A stretch of DNA of 37,422 bases from Citromicrobium sp. (GCA_003248395.1 QFNA01000067.1:1-37422); one strand, 5' to 3'; shown: positions 7,426 through 15,445, counted from the first letter of the stretch. Notes: a model not told the origin generated them from the sequence alone. Numbers and translations are program-made.

Positions 7426-9195
7426 ATGACCCTATTTTTCAGAGCGCTGGTGGGCGCATCGGCGCTGGCCCTGACGGCTTGCGCAACCAGCGGGGTCGAC
7501 CGCCCGCCCGTCGCCGCGACCAGCGATGCGGCCAGCGCGCTCGACAGGCTGCTCGAACGCAGCGAAGCCGCCTATCTGGAGCGGAATCCGGTCTCGGCTT
7601 TCGTCCGCGGCGATTTCTCCAACGCGGAACGGCTGGGCGATTTTTCGCCCGCGTCCTTCGCCGCAACGCGGGCCGCGGCACAGGCCGATCTGGCCGCGCT
7701 TCGCGCGATCGATCGCAGCGCGCTGAGCGAGACCGATCGCATCGTCTACGACACGTTCGAATATACGATGAAGCAGCGGATCGCCGAAACCGATCCGTCG
7801 GTGCTCCCCAATGTCCTCGCGCTGCCGATGGACCATTTTCGCGGGTTCCACCTGTTCTATCCGCGGCTGTCCGCACCGGGCGCGCTGATGCCCTATGAGA
7901 CGGTGGAGGATTACGAAAACAATCTGTCACGCCATGCAGAGGCGGCGAAAATCATCGACCAGTCGATCGCGCGGTTCCGGACCGGCGCGGCAGCGGGTAT
8001 CACCCTGCCGCGACTGTCGGTCGAGATGATGATCGCGCAGCTCGATCTGCAACTAAAAGCGCCGGACGAGAGCAATAGCTATTACGCTCCGCTCGGCGCG
8101 TTTCCGGATGCCATCGGCGCGAGCGAACGGAGCCGGCTGACCGCAGCGTACCGCGAGGTCGTCAAGGGCACGCTGTTTCCGGCGATGCAGCGTCTGCGCG
8201 ATTACCTGGCCAGCGAATATCTGCCCAAGAGCCGCACGACGATCGCCGCAACCGCCAATCCCGGTGGCGAGGCCTATTACCGATACCGGATCGGCGATTC
8301 GACGACCCTGCCGCTGACGGCCGACGAAATCCACCAGACGGGCCTTGCCGAAGTGGCGCGGATCAATGCGGCGATCGCAGAGGCGAAGAATGAAGCGGGC
8401 AATCGCAAGGTGCCGACCTACACGACCAAGGCCGAACTGCAGCAGGCATGGTACGAAGTGGCGAAAGAGGTCGACCCGTTGATGGACCGGCTGTTCATCA
8501 ACCAGCCGAAGACGCCGCTGCGCATCGAGCCGTACGAAGAATATCGCGAGGCATTCAATCTGGCGGCGTCCTATTTCCCGGGCAAGGTCGACGGGACCCG
8601 GCCGGGCACGTTCTATTTCAGTGGCTACAACGTCGCGGAACGCCAGCTGGGCACGTCGATCAATCTCTACATGCACGAAGGCAATCCGGGCCATCACTTC
8701 CAGACGATGATCGCTTACGAGAACGAGGACTTGCCCGATTTCATGCGTTACGGCGGGTTCACCGCCTTCAGCGAGGGATGGGGCCTCTATGCCGAGAGCC
8801 TGGGCTATGAGCTTGGCCTTTACGACGATCCGCTGCACAGGCTGTCGGCATTGCAGGGTGGCGAGCTGCTGAGGGCAGTGCGGCTGGTGGTCGACACCGG
8901 CATGCACGCCAAGGGCTGGAGCCGCGAGCGCGCGATCGAATATATGGTGGCCAACGGGCAGGAGCGCGACTTCGCCGAGAGCGAAACCGCCCGCTACATC
9001 GTGATGCCGGGGCAGGCGCTGGCGTACAAGACGGGCGAATTGAAGATCAAGGCGCTGCGGGCGAAGGCAGAAGCCGCGCTCGGCGACCGGTTCAACGTCG
9101 GAAGGTTCCACGACCAAGTGCTGAACACCGGCGACGTCCCGCTGGCGGTGCTCGAGGCGAAGATCGACAGATGGATTGCAGACGGGGGGCGGTGA
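7426..9195 (+). CDS. DUF885 family lipoprotein, probable metallopeptidase-like
   Basis: Exported lipoprotein of 589 residues. The ATG at 7426 was chosen because GGAGAGACGAG precedes it and because the protein then opens with a lipoprotein signal ending in LTAC (Cys19). The DUF885 fold is recognisable throughout, with a zinc-protease-like motif HEGNPGHHFQ (His417 to His424), then GGFTAFSEGWGLYAESLG, LLRAVRLVVDTGMHAKGW and YIVMPGQALAYKTGELKIKALR. The family is annotated as of unknown function or as thermostable-carboxypeptidase-like. Its neighbours (S9 peptidase, prolidase-like enzyme, alanine symporter) favour peptide breakdown. At NEAGNRKVPTYTTKAEL (about 8394-8412) the usual segment with a GFxG...DPKF-type stretch seems about 20 residues short, possibly a further in-frame deletion. 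That point is uncertain. Confidence 0.87.
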   Translation: MTLFFRALVGASALALTACATSGVDRPPVAATSDAASALDRLLERSEAAYLERNPVSAFVRGDFSNAERLGDFSPASFAATRAAAQADLAALRAIDRSALSETDRIVYDTFEYTMKQRIAETDPSVLPNVLALPMDHFRGFHLFYPRLSAPGALMPYETVEDYENNLSRHAEAAKIIDQSIARFRTGAAAGITLPRLSVEMMIAQLDLQLKAPDESNSYYAPLGAFPDAIGASERSRLTAAYREVVKGTLFPAMQRLRDYLASEYLPKSRTTIAATANPGGEAYYRYRIGDSTTLPLTADEIHQTGLAEVARINAAIAEAKNEAGNRKVPTYTTKAELQQAWYEVAKEVDPLMDRLFINQPKTPLRIEPYEEYREAFNLAASYFPGKVDGTRPGTFYFSGYNVAERQLGTSINLYMHEGNPGHHFQTMIAYENEDLPDFMRYGGFTAFSEGWGLYAESLGYELGLYDDPLHRLSALQGGELLRAVRLVVDTGMHAKGWSRERAIEYMVANGQERDFAESETARYIVMPGQALAYKTGELKIKALRAKAEAALGDRFNVGRFHDQVLNTGDVPLAVLEAKIDRWIADGGR

Positions 9196-9278
9196 ACATC
9201 TGACCAACCTTCGGGAACCTGATCGGCGAGTCGTGCGTTATGCGCGATAGAACGTTGGTCCGGTTATGGAGGTAACCC

Positions 9279-9434
9279 ATGTCGAGTCTGTCATTTCGCA
9301 GCAGCCGCCCGGATAGCTGGGTGTCGCCGAAGCCTTATAGCGACAGTTCGCTCCGCATGCGTCAGCACGGCAGGATCCTGCCCATGGAGCAGGACAAGCC
9401 TAGCTTCTTCGCCCGCCTGCTTGGCGTGCGCTAG
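9279..9434 (+). CDS. Small basic hypothetical protein, 51 residues
   Basis: A short open frame too small for most ORF cut-offs. A strong Shine-Dalgarno GGAGG (9268-9272) sits 6 bases before the ATG at 9279, and a strong terminator follows 20 bases after the TAG. The product begins MSSLSFRSSRPDSW, has a Pro/Tyr/Ser-rich middle, an arginine-rich RMRQHGRILPM segment and ends in FFARLLGVR. It has no membrane helix, signal peptide or cysteine. The pattern (FRSSRPDSW start and a PxxLxRLxG-like end) resembles a small conserved protein I believe occurs in sphingomonads, but I cannot name a function. Its own ribosome-binding site and terminator make it a credible single-gene unit. Confidence 0.65.
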   Translation: MSSLSFRSSRPDSWVSPKPYSDSSLRMRQHGRILPMEQDKPSFFARLLGVR

Positions 9435-9454
9435 GGAGCGTAACGCGAAAGAAA

Positions 9455-9486
9455 AAGGGGCCGACGGCGCTGGCTGTCGGCCCCTT
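9455..9486. terminator. Bidirectional intrinsic terminator between small ORF and AGCS gene
   Basis: Arms AAGGGGCCGAC (9455-9465) and GTCGGCCCCTT (9476-9486) are perfectly complementary over 11 bp with a 10-base loop. A-rich sequence precedes and T-rich follows, so it can end transcription from the small ORF (plus) and from the symporter gene (minus). Confidence 0.88.
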
Positions 9487-9513
9487 CTTCATAGGCGTTG
9501 CGGAGAGCTGCGG

Positions 9514-10953
9514 TCAGTATTCCTCCGGCTCTTCCGGCGTGACCTCGGTATGGGTCTCGCCGGCATTTTTCTCGCCCTTCGCCAGCTTGAAGACTACGCC
9601 GCTTAGCAGCGCCAATGCCAGCAGGTTCGGCAGTGCCATTGCGGCATTCGAAATGTCGCCCAGCCGCCATACCAGCTGCGAGGGTTGGGTCGCACCGATG
9701 AAAATTGCCACGCACCACAGCACGCGCCAGGCAATGTGCAACACCTTCTCGCCGCCGCGGGTCGAACCCGGGATCCGGTCGTAAAGGAAGGTGATCGCCC
9801 GTTCGCCGTAATAGCTCCAGGTCAGCAGCGTGGTGAACACGAACAGGATCAGCGCCACGCTGGCGACGAGCGTGCCGAGCGGTACCCCGGCGATCAGCGT
9901 GGGGAAGGCGGCTGCGAACGCGCCCGACGTCGTGACGAATCCCGACATCGCAGTCGTCCCGAGATCGGATTGCCAGACATGCTCGACCGCCTGCCCCTGA
10001 TAGGTGAAGTCGCCCTGCACGGTCAGGATGACCAGCGCGGTCATGGTGCAGATGACGATCGTATCGATGAAGGTGCCGAGCATGGCCATGCGGCCCTGCG
10101 CGATGATGATCATCGCGCCCGCGAAACCGCCACTGGCGCTCTGCATGTTGAACGCGCCGTTGAAGATGCGGCCGAAGGTTTCCGGCAGGTCGCCGAAATT
10201 CATGGCCAGAGCGATTAGCGCCATGACGATGTAGGTCGCGGCCATGAAGGGCACGACCTTTTCCGCCACGGTCCCGATCGACTTGATGCCGCCGATGATG
10301 ACGATGAAGACGAGCACGGCCACGATCAGGCCGCCCAACCAGCGTTCGATGCCGAACAGCTCGTTGAGGCCGCTGGCGACCTCGTTCGCCTGAATCGAAT
10401 TGCCCGTCACGAGTGCGGAAAACAGCGTGCCGAGACAGAACAGGATCGCGAGCCAGGTCCATTTCTTGCCGAGGCCCATCATGATGTAGGTCATCGGGCC
10501 GCCACGCAGCACGCCGTCGCTGGTGCGTTCGCGATAGCGGATGGCGAGGCTGCCTTCGGCAAAGCCGAGCGCCATGCCGAACAGTGCGGTGATCCACATC
10601 CAGAATATCGCGCCCGGCCCGCCGAGCGCGATGGCGGTGGCAACACCTGCGAGGTTGCCGGTGCCGACCTGGCCGGACAGCGCGGTCGACAAGGCGGCGA
10701 AAGGCGAAATCTCGCCCGCACCGGCACTCTTGCGCCCGGCGAAAAGCCCCCTGAATGCGCTCCCGAGTTTGACGATCGGGTAAAAACGCAGGCCGACCAT
10801 GATCCACAGGCCGATGCCCAGCAGGATGATGGTCATGGGCGGGAAGGGGAGGATCTCCGTCCCGTTCCATGTCCCGACCCAGATGAAATCGGATATATTG
10901 GTGACCGGCGCGATCAGCTGTTCACCCAGGCTTTGCGGCTGGCTTGTGGCCAT
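9514..10953 (-). CDS. AGCS family sodium:alanine/glycine symporter, signature block missing
   Basis: Inner-membrane sodium-coupled amino-acid transporter of the AlsT/DagA type. It has 479 residues and about ten hydrophobic helices. Family segments are ISPFAALSTALSGQVGTGNL, GGPGAIFWMWITALFGMAL, the YRERTSDGVLRGGPMTYIM loop, GTFIDTIVICTMTALVILT and LLTWSYYGERA. Between GGFAGAMIIIAQ and GRMAMLGTF (about 10096-10101) the conserved RGxFSNExGxGSxP...HPVRQ block of about 33 residues is absent, in frame. That block is a family hallmark and contributes to sodium and substrate binding, so this version should not transport. The C-terminal tail is acidic (TPEEPEEY). It sits beside peptide-degrading enzymes, fitting uptake of released alanine or glycine. 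It is convergent with the small ORF across a shared terminator. Confidence 0.9.
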   Translation of the reverse strand: MATSQPQSLGEQLIAPVTNISDFIWVGTWNGTEILPFPPMTIILLGIGLWIMVGLRFYPIVKLGSAFRGLFAGRKSAGAGEISPFAALSTALSGQVGTGNLAGVATAIALGGPGAIFWMWITALFGMALGFAEGSLAIRYRERTSDGVLRGGPMTYIMMGLGKKWTWLAILFCLGTLFSALVTGNSIQANEVASGLNELFGIERWLGGLIVAVLVFIVIIGGIKSIGTVAEKVVPFMAATYIVMALIALAMNFGDLPETFGRIFNGAFNMQSASGGFAGAMIIIAQGRMAMLGTFIDTIVICTMTALVILTVQGDFTYQGQAVEHVWQSDLGTTAMSGFVTTSGAFAAAFPTLIAGVPLGTLVASVALILFVFTTLLTWSYYGERAITFLYDRIPGSTRGGEKVLHIAWRVLWCVAIFIGATQPSQLVWRLGDISNAAMALPNLLALALLSGVVFKLAKGEKNAGETHTEVTPEEPEEY

Positions 10954-11051
10954 TATCGAATTATCCCCTCGTACGTCCCATTATGTCAGGCCGGTTACGC
11001 TAGAGGTGCAGGGCTTGCTTGCAAAGACCCCAATGGCGCGGCGTCCCCCGC

Positions 11052-11080
11052 TTGCCTTTTTCCGGCGCGCCGCCTAGATG
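11052..11080 (+). promoter_or_regulatory. Probable secE-nusG promoter
   Basis: TTGCCT (11052-11057) and TAGATG (11075-11080) are separated by exactly 17 bases, about 115 bases upstream of secE. The rest of the 240-base gap (10954-11193) holds the divergent upstream region of the symporter gene. No tRNA gene was recognised in it. Confidence 0.55.
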
Positions 11081-11193
11081 CATCCGCGTCTTCCGACATC
11101 GGAGCCCTGAATTGCCCTCCCGGTCTTGAATCGGGGCGGCGATGAGCCCATCCCGGAAGGCAGGAAACAGTCACTGCGCGAGCGATAGAAACG

Positions 11194-11409
11194 ATGGCCG
11201 AGAAAGTCGACAAAGCCAACAAGACCTCTCCTGCGGAATTCATCCGGCAGGTGCAGACCGAAGGTCGCAAGGTCGTGTGGCCGACGCGCGAAGAGACGAT
11301 CCGCATCTCGATCTTCGTTTTCATCATGATGGTGATACTCTCGCTCTTCTTCCTCGGCGTCGATTCGCTGTTCGGCGCCGTGGTGCGCTGGCTGCTGACG
11401 CTGGCCTGA
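11194..11409 (+). CDS. secE: Preprotein translocase subunit SecE
   Basis: Single-helix subunit that clamps SecY in the SecYEG channel of the inner membrane. It has 71 residues, the length of the short one-helix form common outside enterobacteria. The amphipathic N-terminal half shows the conserved FIRQVQTEGRKVVWPTREET segment (about residues 16-35). One membrane helix follows, ISIFVFIMMVILSLFFLGVDSL (about 37-58). Position directly ahead of nusG (42 bases) is the standard bacterial order. The ribosome-binding site before the ATG is weak. Confidence 0.96.
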   Translation: MAEKVDKANKTSPAEFIRQVQTEGRKVVWPTREETIRISIFVFIMMVILSLFFLGVDSLFGAVVRWLLTLA

Positions 11410-11451
11410 GAGCCCGCCGCGCTTCAAATTTCGACAGGATAAACCGATCCC

Positions 11452-11991
11452 ATGGCTGCACGCTGGTATATCATCCACGCCTACTCCGGCTTCGAGAACA
11501 AGGTCCGCGATTCGATCATCGCCGAGGCCGAACGTCTCGGTCTGTCCGAGGGCGTCGAAGAGGTCGAGGTCCCGACCGAGACCGTGACCGAGATCAAGCG
11601 CGGCAAGAAGGTCCAGACCGAGCGCAAGTTCATGCCCGGATACGTCCTGGCCAAGCTGAACATGACCGACGATATCTATCACCTGGTCAAGAACACTGCG
11701 AAGGTTACCGGCTTCCTCGGCAACAACAACAAGCCGCAGGCCATTTCCGAAAAGGAAGCAGCGCGGTATTTCGGCGGTGTGGAAGAAGCCAAGGCCGCGC
11801 CCAAGAAGCAGGTCGATGTCGATTACGAAATCGGCGATCAGGTCAAGGTGCTCGACGGCCCCTTCGCGAGCTTCAACGGGCTGGTCGAGGAACTCGATTT
11901 CGACAAGCAGAAGGTCAAGGTTTCCGTGTCGATCTTCGGCCGTGCCACGCCGGTCGAACTTGAATTCGAACAGGTCGAACTGGTCAAGTAG
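11452..11991 (+). CDS. nusG: Transcription termination/antitermination factor NusG
   Basis: Elongation factor that binds the RNA polymerase clamp and links it to Rho or the ribosome. It has 179 residues, full length. The NGN domain opens with ARWYIIHAYSGFENKVRD and includes KKVQTERKFMPGYVLAKLNM and TAKVTGFLGNNN. The C-terminal KOW domain carries YEIGDQVKVLDGPFASFNGLVEELD and ends KVKVSVSIFGRATPVELEFEQVELV. It is cotranscribed with secE. In many bacteria rplK follows at once; here rplK lies 5.3 kb away with unrelated genes in between. Confidence 0.97.
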   Translation: MAARWYIIHAYSGFENKVRDSIIAEAERLGLSEGVEEVEVPTETVTEIKRGKKVQTERKFMPGYVLAKLNMTDDIYHLVKNTAKVTGFLGNNNKPQAISEKEAARYFGGVEEAKAAPKKQVDVDYEIGDQVKVLDGPFASFNGLVEELDFDKQKVKVSVSIFGRATPVELEFEQVELVK

Positions 11992-12032
11992 AGGCCAGCC
12001 CTCGCGCCCCTCTGGTCGAGGTGGTTCACGTT

Positions 12033-12060
12033 GCTGCGCCCGTGTGATACGGGCGGCAGC
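12033..12060 (+). terminator. Hairpin after nusG, possible terminator or leader structure
   Basis: GCTGC plus GCCCGT (12033-12043) pair with ACGGGC and GCAGC (12049-12060) around loop GTGAT with a single bulged G. It lacks a T-run and directly abuts the ATG at 12063, so it could attenuate the channel gene as well as end nusG transcripts. Confidence 0.45.
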
Positions 12061-12062
12061 CC

Positions 12063-13171
12063 ATGGGCGAGCATCATGAAAAGCGGGCCGAATCCGGTTC
12101 TTCGGAAGCAGCTTCGAAGGGCAGTGTTCTCGATCGCCTGACCGCGTTGCGCGGGTTTCCGCAAATCCCCCTGGGGATCGCGGTGCTGGTCGTCGGGATC
12201 GTCAATCTCGGCGGCCTTGGCGAGCAGTTGCTGGCGGGTGGTTTCAGCCTGCAAAATCTCATCGACGTGACGGGTGAGCTGCTGTCGGCTGTCGCGTCGG
12301 GCGCGGAACAGGCGGTCTCGTGTCGGTCTGGGTGCGGGCATGCTGGTATTCCAGGCGATCCTGCTGGGCCTGCTGTGGCTGTTTCGCCGAACGTTCAGCG
12401 AAGACAGCCTGGCGACCGCCAGCATATTTTCCGTCGGGAGTATCTTCCTGCTGTTCGGATACGCGATGATCGGATCGATGATGCTGGGCGACCAGTTCTC
12501 GACCCCGATCGAGGACTGGACGACGGCGTTCTATTTCTCGATCGTCACCATGTCGACGGTGGGATATGGCGATATCAGCCCGACCACTGCGAATGCACAG
12601 CTTTTCGTCGTATCGTTGATCATCCTCGGACTGACGGTTTTCGCGACTTCGCTGTCGACCGTCGTCGTTCCGCTCATCAATCGACGCCTGCATTCGCTCA
12701 TCCACGGAAAGGCCAGCAGAATGAAACCGACCGACCATTTCGTCATCGTCAGCGACAGCGTGCTGGCGGAAAACTGCCGTCAGGACCTGATCGCGAAAGG
12801 CGAAAAAGTGGTCCAGATCCTGCCTGAAGAGAGCGATGACGACGATGACAGCGGCGCGTTCGTTTTCGGCAATGCCAACGATCTCGACGTGTTGCGCGAA
12901 GCGAATGTCGCGGATGCCAAGGCTGTCCTGGCGCTCGGTCCCGACGATGCGGCGAACGCCTTCATCGTGCTGGCAGTGCGCGAGGTCGACGATCACGTGA
13001 AAACGGTGATCGCGGTCAATGAAACGCAATCTGCAGCGCGTAAAGCGGGTTCAGCCGGACATCGTCATCGCGCCGACCATACTCGGCAGCGAGGTCCTGA
13101 CCATGGCGCTGACCGGGCAGGAGGTCGATTCGCATTCGATCATCGGCAAGCTGCTGCACGTCGCCGACTGA
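12063..13171 (+). pseudogene. Kch-like voltage-gated potassium channel with RCK domain, frame broken twice
   Basis: Inner-membrane potassium channel related to E. coli Kch. The first frame encodes a cytoplasmic start and one helix (FPQIPLGIAVLVVGIVNLGG) to about 12300. A second frame from about 12300 continues with GAGMLVFQAILLGLLWLF, the pore and selectivity filter TVGYGD (12556-12573), a last helix and the RCK part (DHFVIVSDSVLAENC, VLALGPDDAANAFIVLAVREVDDHVKTVIAVNET). A third frame from about 13027 completes it with KRVQPDIVIAPTILGSEVL and ends at TGA 13169-13171. Compared with Kch, about 45 residues covering a helix pair are missing at the first break. The second break looks like two lost bases (possibly an A-run). 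A strong terminator follows. The start at 12063 is tentative because no good Shine-Dalgarno is present. Confidence 0.85.
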
Positions 13172-13182
13172 CCCCCACAAAA

Positions 13183-13214
13183 AAGGGGCGCCCCGTCGTG
13201 ACGGGACACCCCTT
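13183..13214. terminator. Intrinsic terminator after the potassium channel gene
   Basis: AAGGGG (13183-13188) pairs with CCCCTT (13209-13214), and inside it CCCGTC pairs with GACGGG. An A-run precedes the 5' arm, so it may also act from the minus strand. Confidence 0.75.
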
Positions 13215-13280
13215 CCTCCGGCCGCCGGGCAGTCACCGATGGCTTGGGACCTGCCAGCGACCGGGTCGCGATCGGTTATT

Positions 13281-13310
13281 GGCGGAGCCGGGGAGGTATC
13301 CGGCTCCGCC
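13281..13310. terminator. Long hairpin downstream of the autotransporter gene
   Basis: GGCGGAGCCGG (13281-13291) and CCGGCTCCGCC (13300-13310) form a perfect 11-bp stem with an 8-base loop. It lies 18 bases after the autotransporter stop on the minus strand. No T-run follows, so it may protect the mRNA end or work with Rho rather than be a classic terminator. Confidence 0.6.
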
Positions 13311-13327
13311 CTCCTGGTCCGCAGGAG

Positions 13328-15445
13328 TTACCAGGCGATCTGGAAGCCCGCACGGGCCCCCACTTCGCCGCTGTCGAAACCGACGCCAGCACCGGCAGAG
13401 ACCGCGGCATTTTCACCAGCGCGCACGCTCATGGCGACTGTGCCGGCTGTGCGATCCCCGAAATAACCAACTCCGCCCGAGAGGCCGAAGCTGGTGCCCG
13501 GCGGCAGCATGGGCGATTCCATCGCGAGGGCCATGGCGACACCTTCATTGGCGCGTTCGATATCCTCACGATTGCGGTTCGACTGGTCGAACAGGCTGTC
13601 GATCTGCGCGCCCTGGCTGGCGGTGAGCTGCTGAAGCGATCCGATTGCCGAGGTGTTCGAGGCGATGGCATCGCTGTTGGTGTCGATGGCCGTGCGATTG
13701 GCATCGACTGCCGACTGTTGTGCGAAGCCCGAGAAATCCGGACCCATCGCGAGCCCCAGCGTCCCGTTGGCATCGGCGGTGACGAAGCCCAGGCCGCCGG
13801 TCTGCGACGCCGTGCTCGTGTCGAGCGAGGAGATGACCACCTGCCCGTCATTGGCCGCGGTCGCGCCATTGCCGATGGCAATCGCATTGGCGCCCTGTGC
13901 GCTCGCCTCGTTGCCCATCGCAACCGAACCTTCACCAGCGGCGGCAGCAGCTTCACCGACAGCAACCGATCTGACGCCGGATGCATTGGCGAGGTGTCCC
14001 AGAGCCGTCGATCGTTCCGCGCCGGCCTGAGACTGCCAGCCATAGGCTGTAGCGCCGGGACCGGTCGCCACGCTCTCGCCGCCGACAGCAGTGGTCGAAT
14101 TGCCCATCGCCATGGCGGTATCGCCGATGGCCAGAGCGTCGGTTCCGTTCGCGATGCTCTCGTTGCCGATCGCGGTCGAGAGATCGGTCTGCGCGTCGGC
14201 ATTCTCACCGACCGCGAGCGAACGAACGCCCTGTGCGGTGGCGAGGTGGCCCAAGGCTGTGGCCCGCTCTGCGCCGGCTTCGGATTGCCAGCCAAACGTC
14301 GTTGCGCCCGGACCGGTGGCAACGCTCTCGCCGCCGATTGCAGTCGTCGAGTTGCCCGTCGCCATCGCATCGGCACCCATGGCCATTGCGTCGACACCGT
14401 CGGCGACAGCACCGTCGCCATCGCCGTCGGCATCGCTGCCGAGCGAAATCGCGCCGACCTGACGTGCTTCGGCGTCGCTGCCGAGTGCGATACCGGCATC
14501 ATCAGTGGCGAGTGCGCCGAACGATCCACCATCGGTGTTACCGCCGATGGCGATTCCGCCGCGACCCTGCGCGGCGGCCGCTTCGCCCACGGCTACGGCA
14601 GCAAAGCCATCGGTTGCGGCGAGATGTCCAAGCGCGGTCGAACGTTCGGCATTGGCCTGGGCCTGCCAACCGTAAGCGGTTGCGCCCGGACCGGTCGCGA
14701 CGCTTTCGCCGCCGACAGCGGTGGTCGAGTTGCCCATGGCCATGGCCGTGTCGCCGACTGCGAGCGCATCGGTTCCGTTGGCGATGCTTTCGTTACCGAT
14801 AGCGGTCGAGAGATCGGTCTGTGCGTCGGCATTTTCACCGACCGCGAGCGATCGCACACCCTGGGCGGTGGCGAGGTGCCCGAATGCCTGAGCGCGCTCT
14901 GCGCCGGCTTCGGATTGCCAGCCGACTGCGGTGGCTCCGGGACCGGTTGCAACGCTTTCGCCCCCGATGGCCGAGGTCGAGTTGCCCATGGCCATCGCGC
15001 TGTCGCCTACCGCGAGAGCATCGGTGCCGTTGGCGATCGTTTCATTGCCGATGGCGGTCGAGAGATCGGTCTGGGCATCGGCATTCTCGCCGACGGCAAG
15101 CGAGCGAACGCCTTGCGGCGTGGCGAGGTGGCCAAGCGCGGTTGCACGTTCGGCACCCGCTTCGGATTGCCAGCCATAGGCAGTCGCGCCCGGACCGGTG
15201 GCGGAGCTTTCGCCGCCCACTGCGGTGGTGGAGGGCCCGTTGGCACTCGCGTCGAACCCGCAGGCAAGTGCGTCTTCGCCCGCGGCTGTCGCGTTGGTAT
15301 CGTCCGGCGTGCCGTCGCCATCGGTGTCGAGCTGGCACGTAGAGCCGTCATTGGCGGTTTGCGCCATCGCCGGTGCGGCGACGGCCATCATTGCCGTGCC
15401 GCTCATCAAGGCAAGCACGAGGCGTTTGTCGATTGAAATCTGCAT
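13328..15445 (-). CDS. YadA-type trimeric autotransporter adhesin
   Basis: Surface adhesin of 705 residues, secreted by its own C-terminal barrel (type Vc). In order: signal peptide (1-29, cut after AMA), a short cysteine-flanked acidic DTDGDGTPDDT segment (40-50) like a calcium-binding thrombospondin type 3 loop, then a YadA-head region of left-handed beta-roll repeats (A-I/V-G-x-x-A pattern). The head is arranged as five large modules from residue 72 on; three are exactly 84 residues. A short coiled stalk (VDANRTAIDTNSDAIASNTSAI, DQSNRNREDIERANEG) leads into the membrane anchor (VAMALAMESPML...VGYFGDRTAGTVAMSVRAGENAAVSAGAGVGFD), which ends in Trp. The ATG at 15445 has AGGAAAGG upstream. It lies just downstream of an ECF sigma/anti-sigma operon on the same strand and may be its target (inference). 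Confidence 0.92.
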   Translation of the reverse strand: MQISIDKRLVLALMSGTAMMAVAAPAMAQTANDGSTCQLDTDGDGTPDDTNATAAGEDALACGFDASANGPSTTAVGGESSATGPGATAYGWQSEAGAERATALGHLATPQGVRSLAVGENADAQTDLSTAIGNETIANGTDALAVGDSAMAMGNSTSAIGGESVATGPGATAVGWQSEAGAERAQAFGHLATAQGVRSLAVGENADAQTDLSTAIGNESIANGTDALAVGDTAMAMGNSTTAVGGESVATGPGATAYGWQAQANAERSTALGHLAATDGFAAVAVGEAAAAQGRGGIAIGGNTDGGSFGALATDDAGIALGSDAEARQVGAISLGSDADGDGDGAVADGVDAMAMGADAMATGNSTTAIGGESVATGPGATTFGWQSEAGAERATALGHLATAQGVRSLAVGENADAQTDLSTAIGNESIANGTDALAIGDTAMAMGNSTTAVGGESVATGPGATAYGWQSQAGAERSTALGHLANASGVRSVAVGEAAAAAGEGSVAMGNEASAQGANAIAIGNGATAANDGQVVISSLDTSTASQTGGLGFVTADANGTLGLAMGPDFSGFAQQSAVDANRTAIDTNSDAIASNTSAIGSLQQLTASQGAQIDSLFDQSNRNREDIERANEGVAMALAMESPMLPPGTSFGLSGGVGYFGDRTAGTVAMSVRAGENAAVSAGAGVGFDSGEVGARAGFQIAW
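13910..15232 (-). repeat. Five long tandem head modules (about 252 bp) in the adhesin
   Basis: Modules begin with S-T-x-A-x-GGES at nucleotides 15232, 14980, 14728, 14350 and 14098 (minus strand). Modules 1, 2 and 4 are 84 residues. Module 3 diverges after its first half and is extended to 126. Module 5 keeps only its first half before joining the stalk. The protein copies are nearly identical while many third codon positions differ. Confidence 0.9.

Noticed and set aside
10954..11193. Possible tRNA-Trp ahead of secE
   Set aside because: This is the usual place for one in many bacteria, but no cloverleaf, CCA anticodon loop or GGTTCGAATCC arm could be found.
13910..15232. CRISPR-like array
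   Set aside because: The 252-bp periodicity is coding repeats of the adhesin head; there are no short direct repeats with unique spacers.
13244..15436. Plus-strand open frame of 730 codons
   Set aside because: Lies antisense to the autotransporter; its repeats are just the mirror of the adhesin modules, with no signal or domain.
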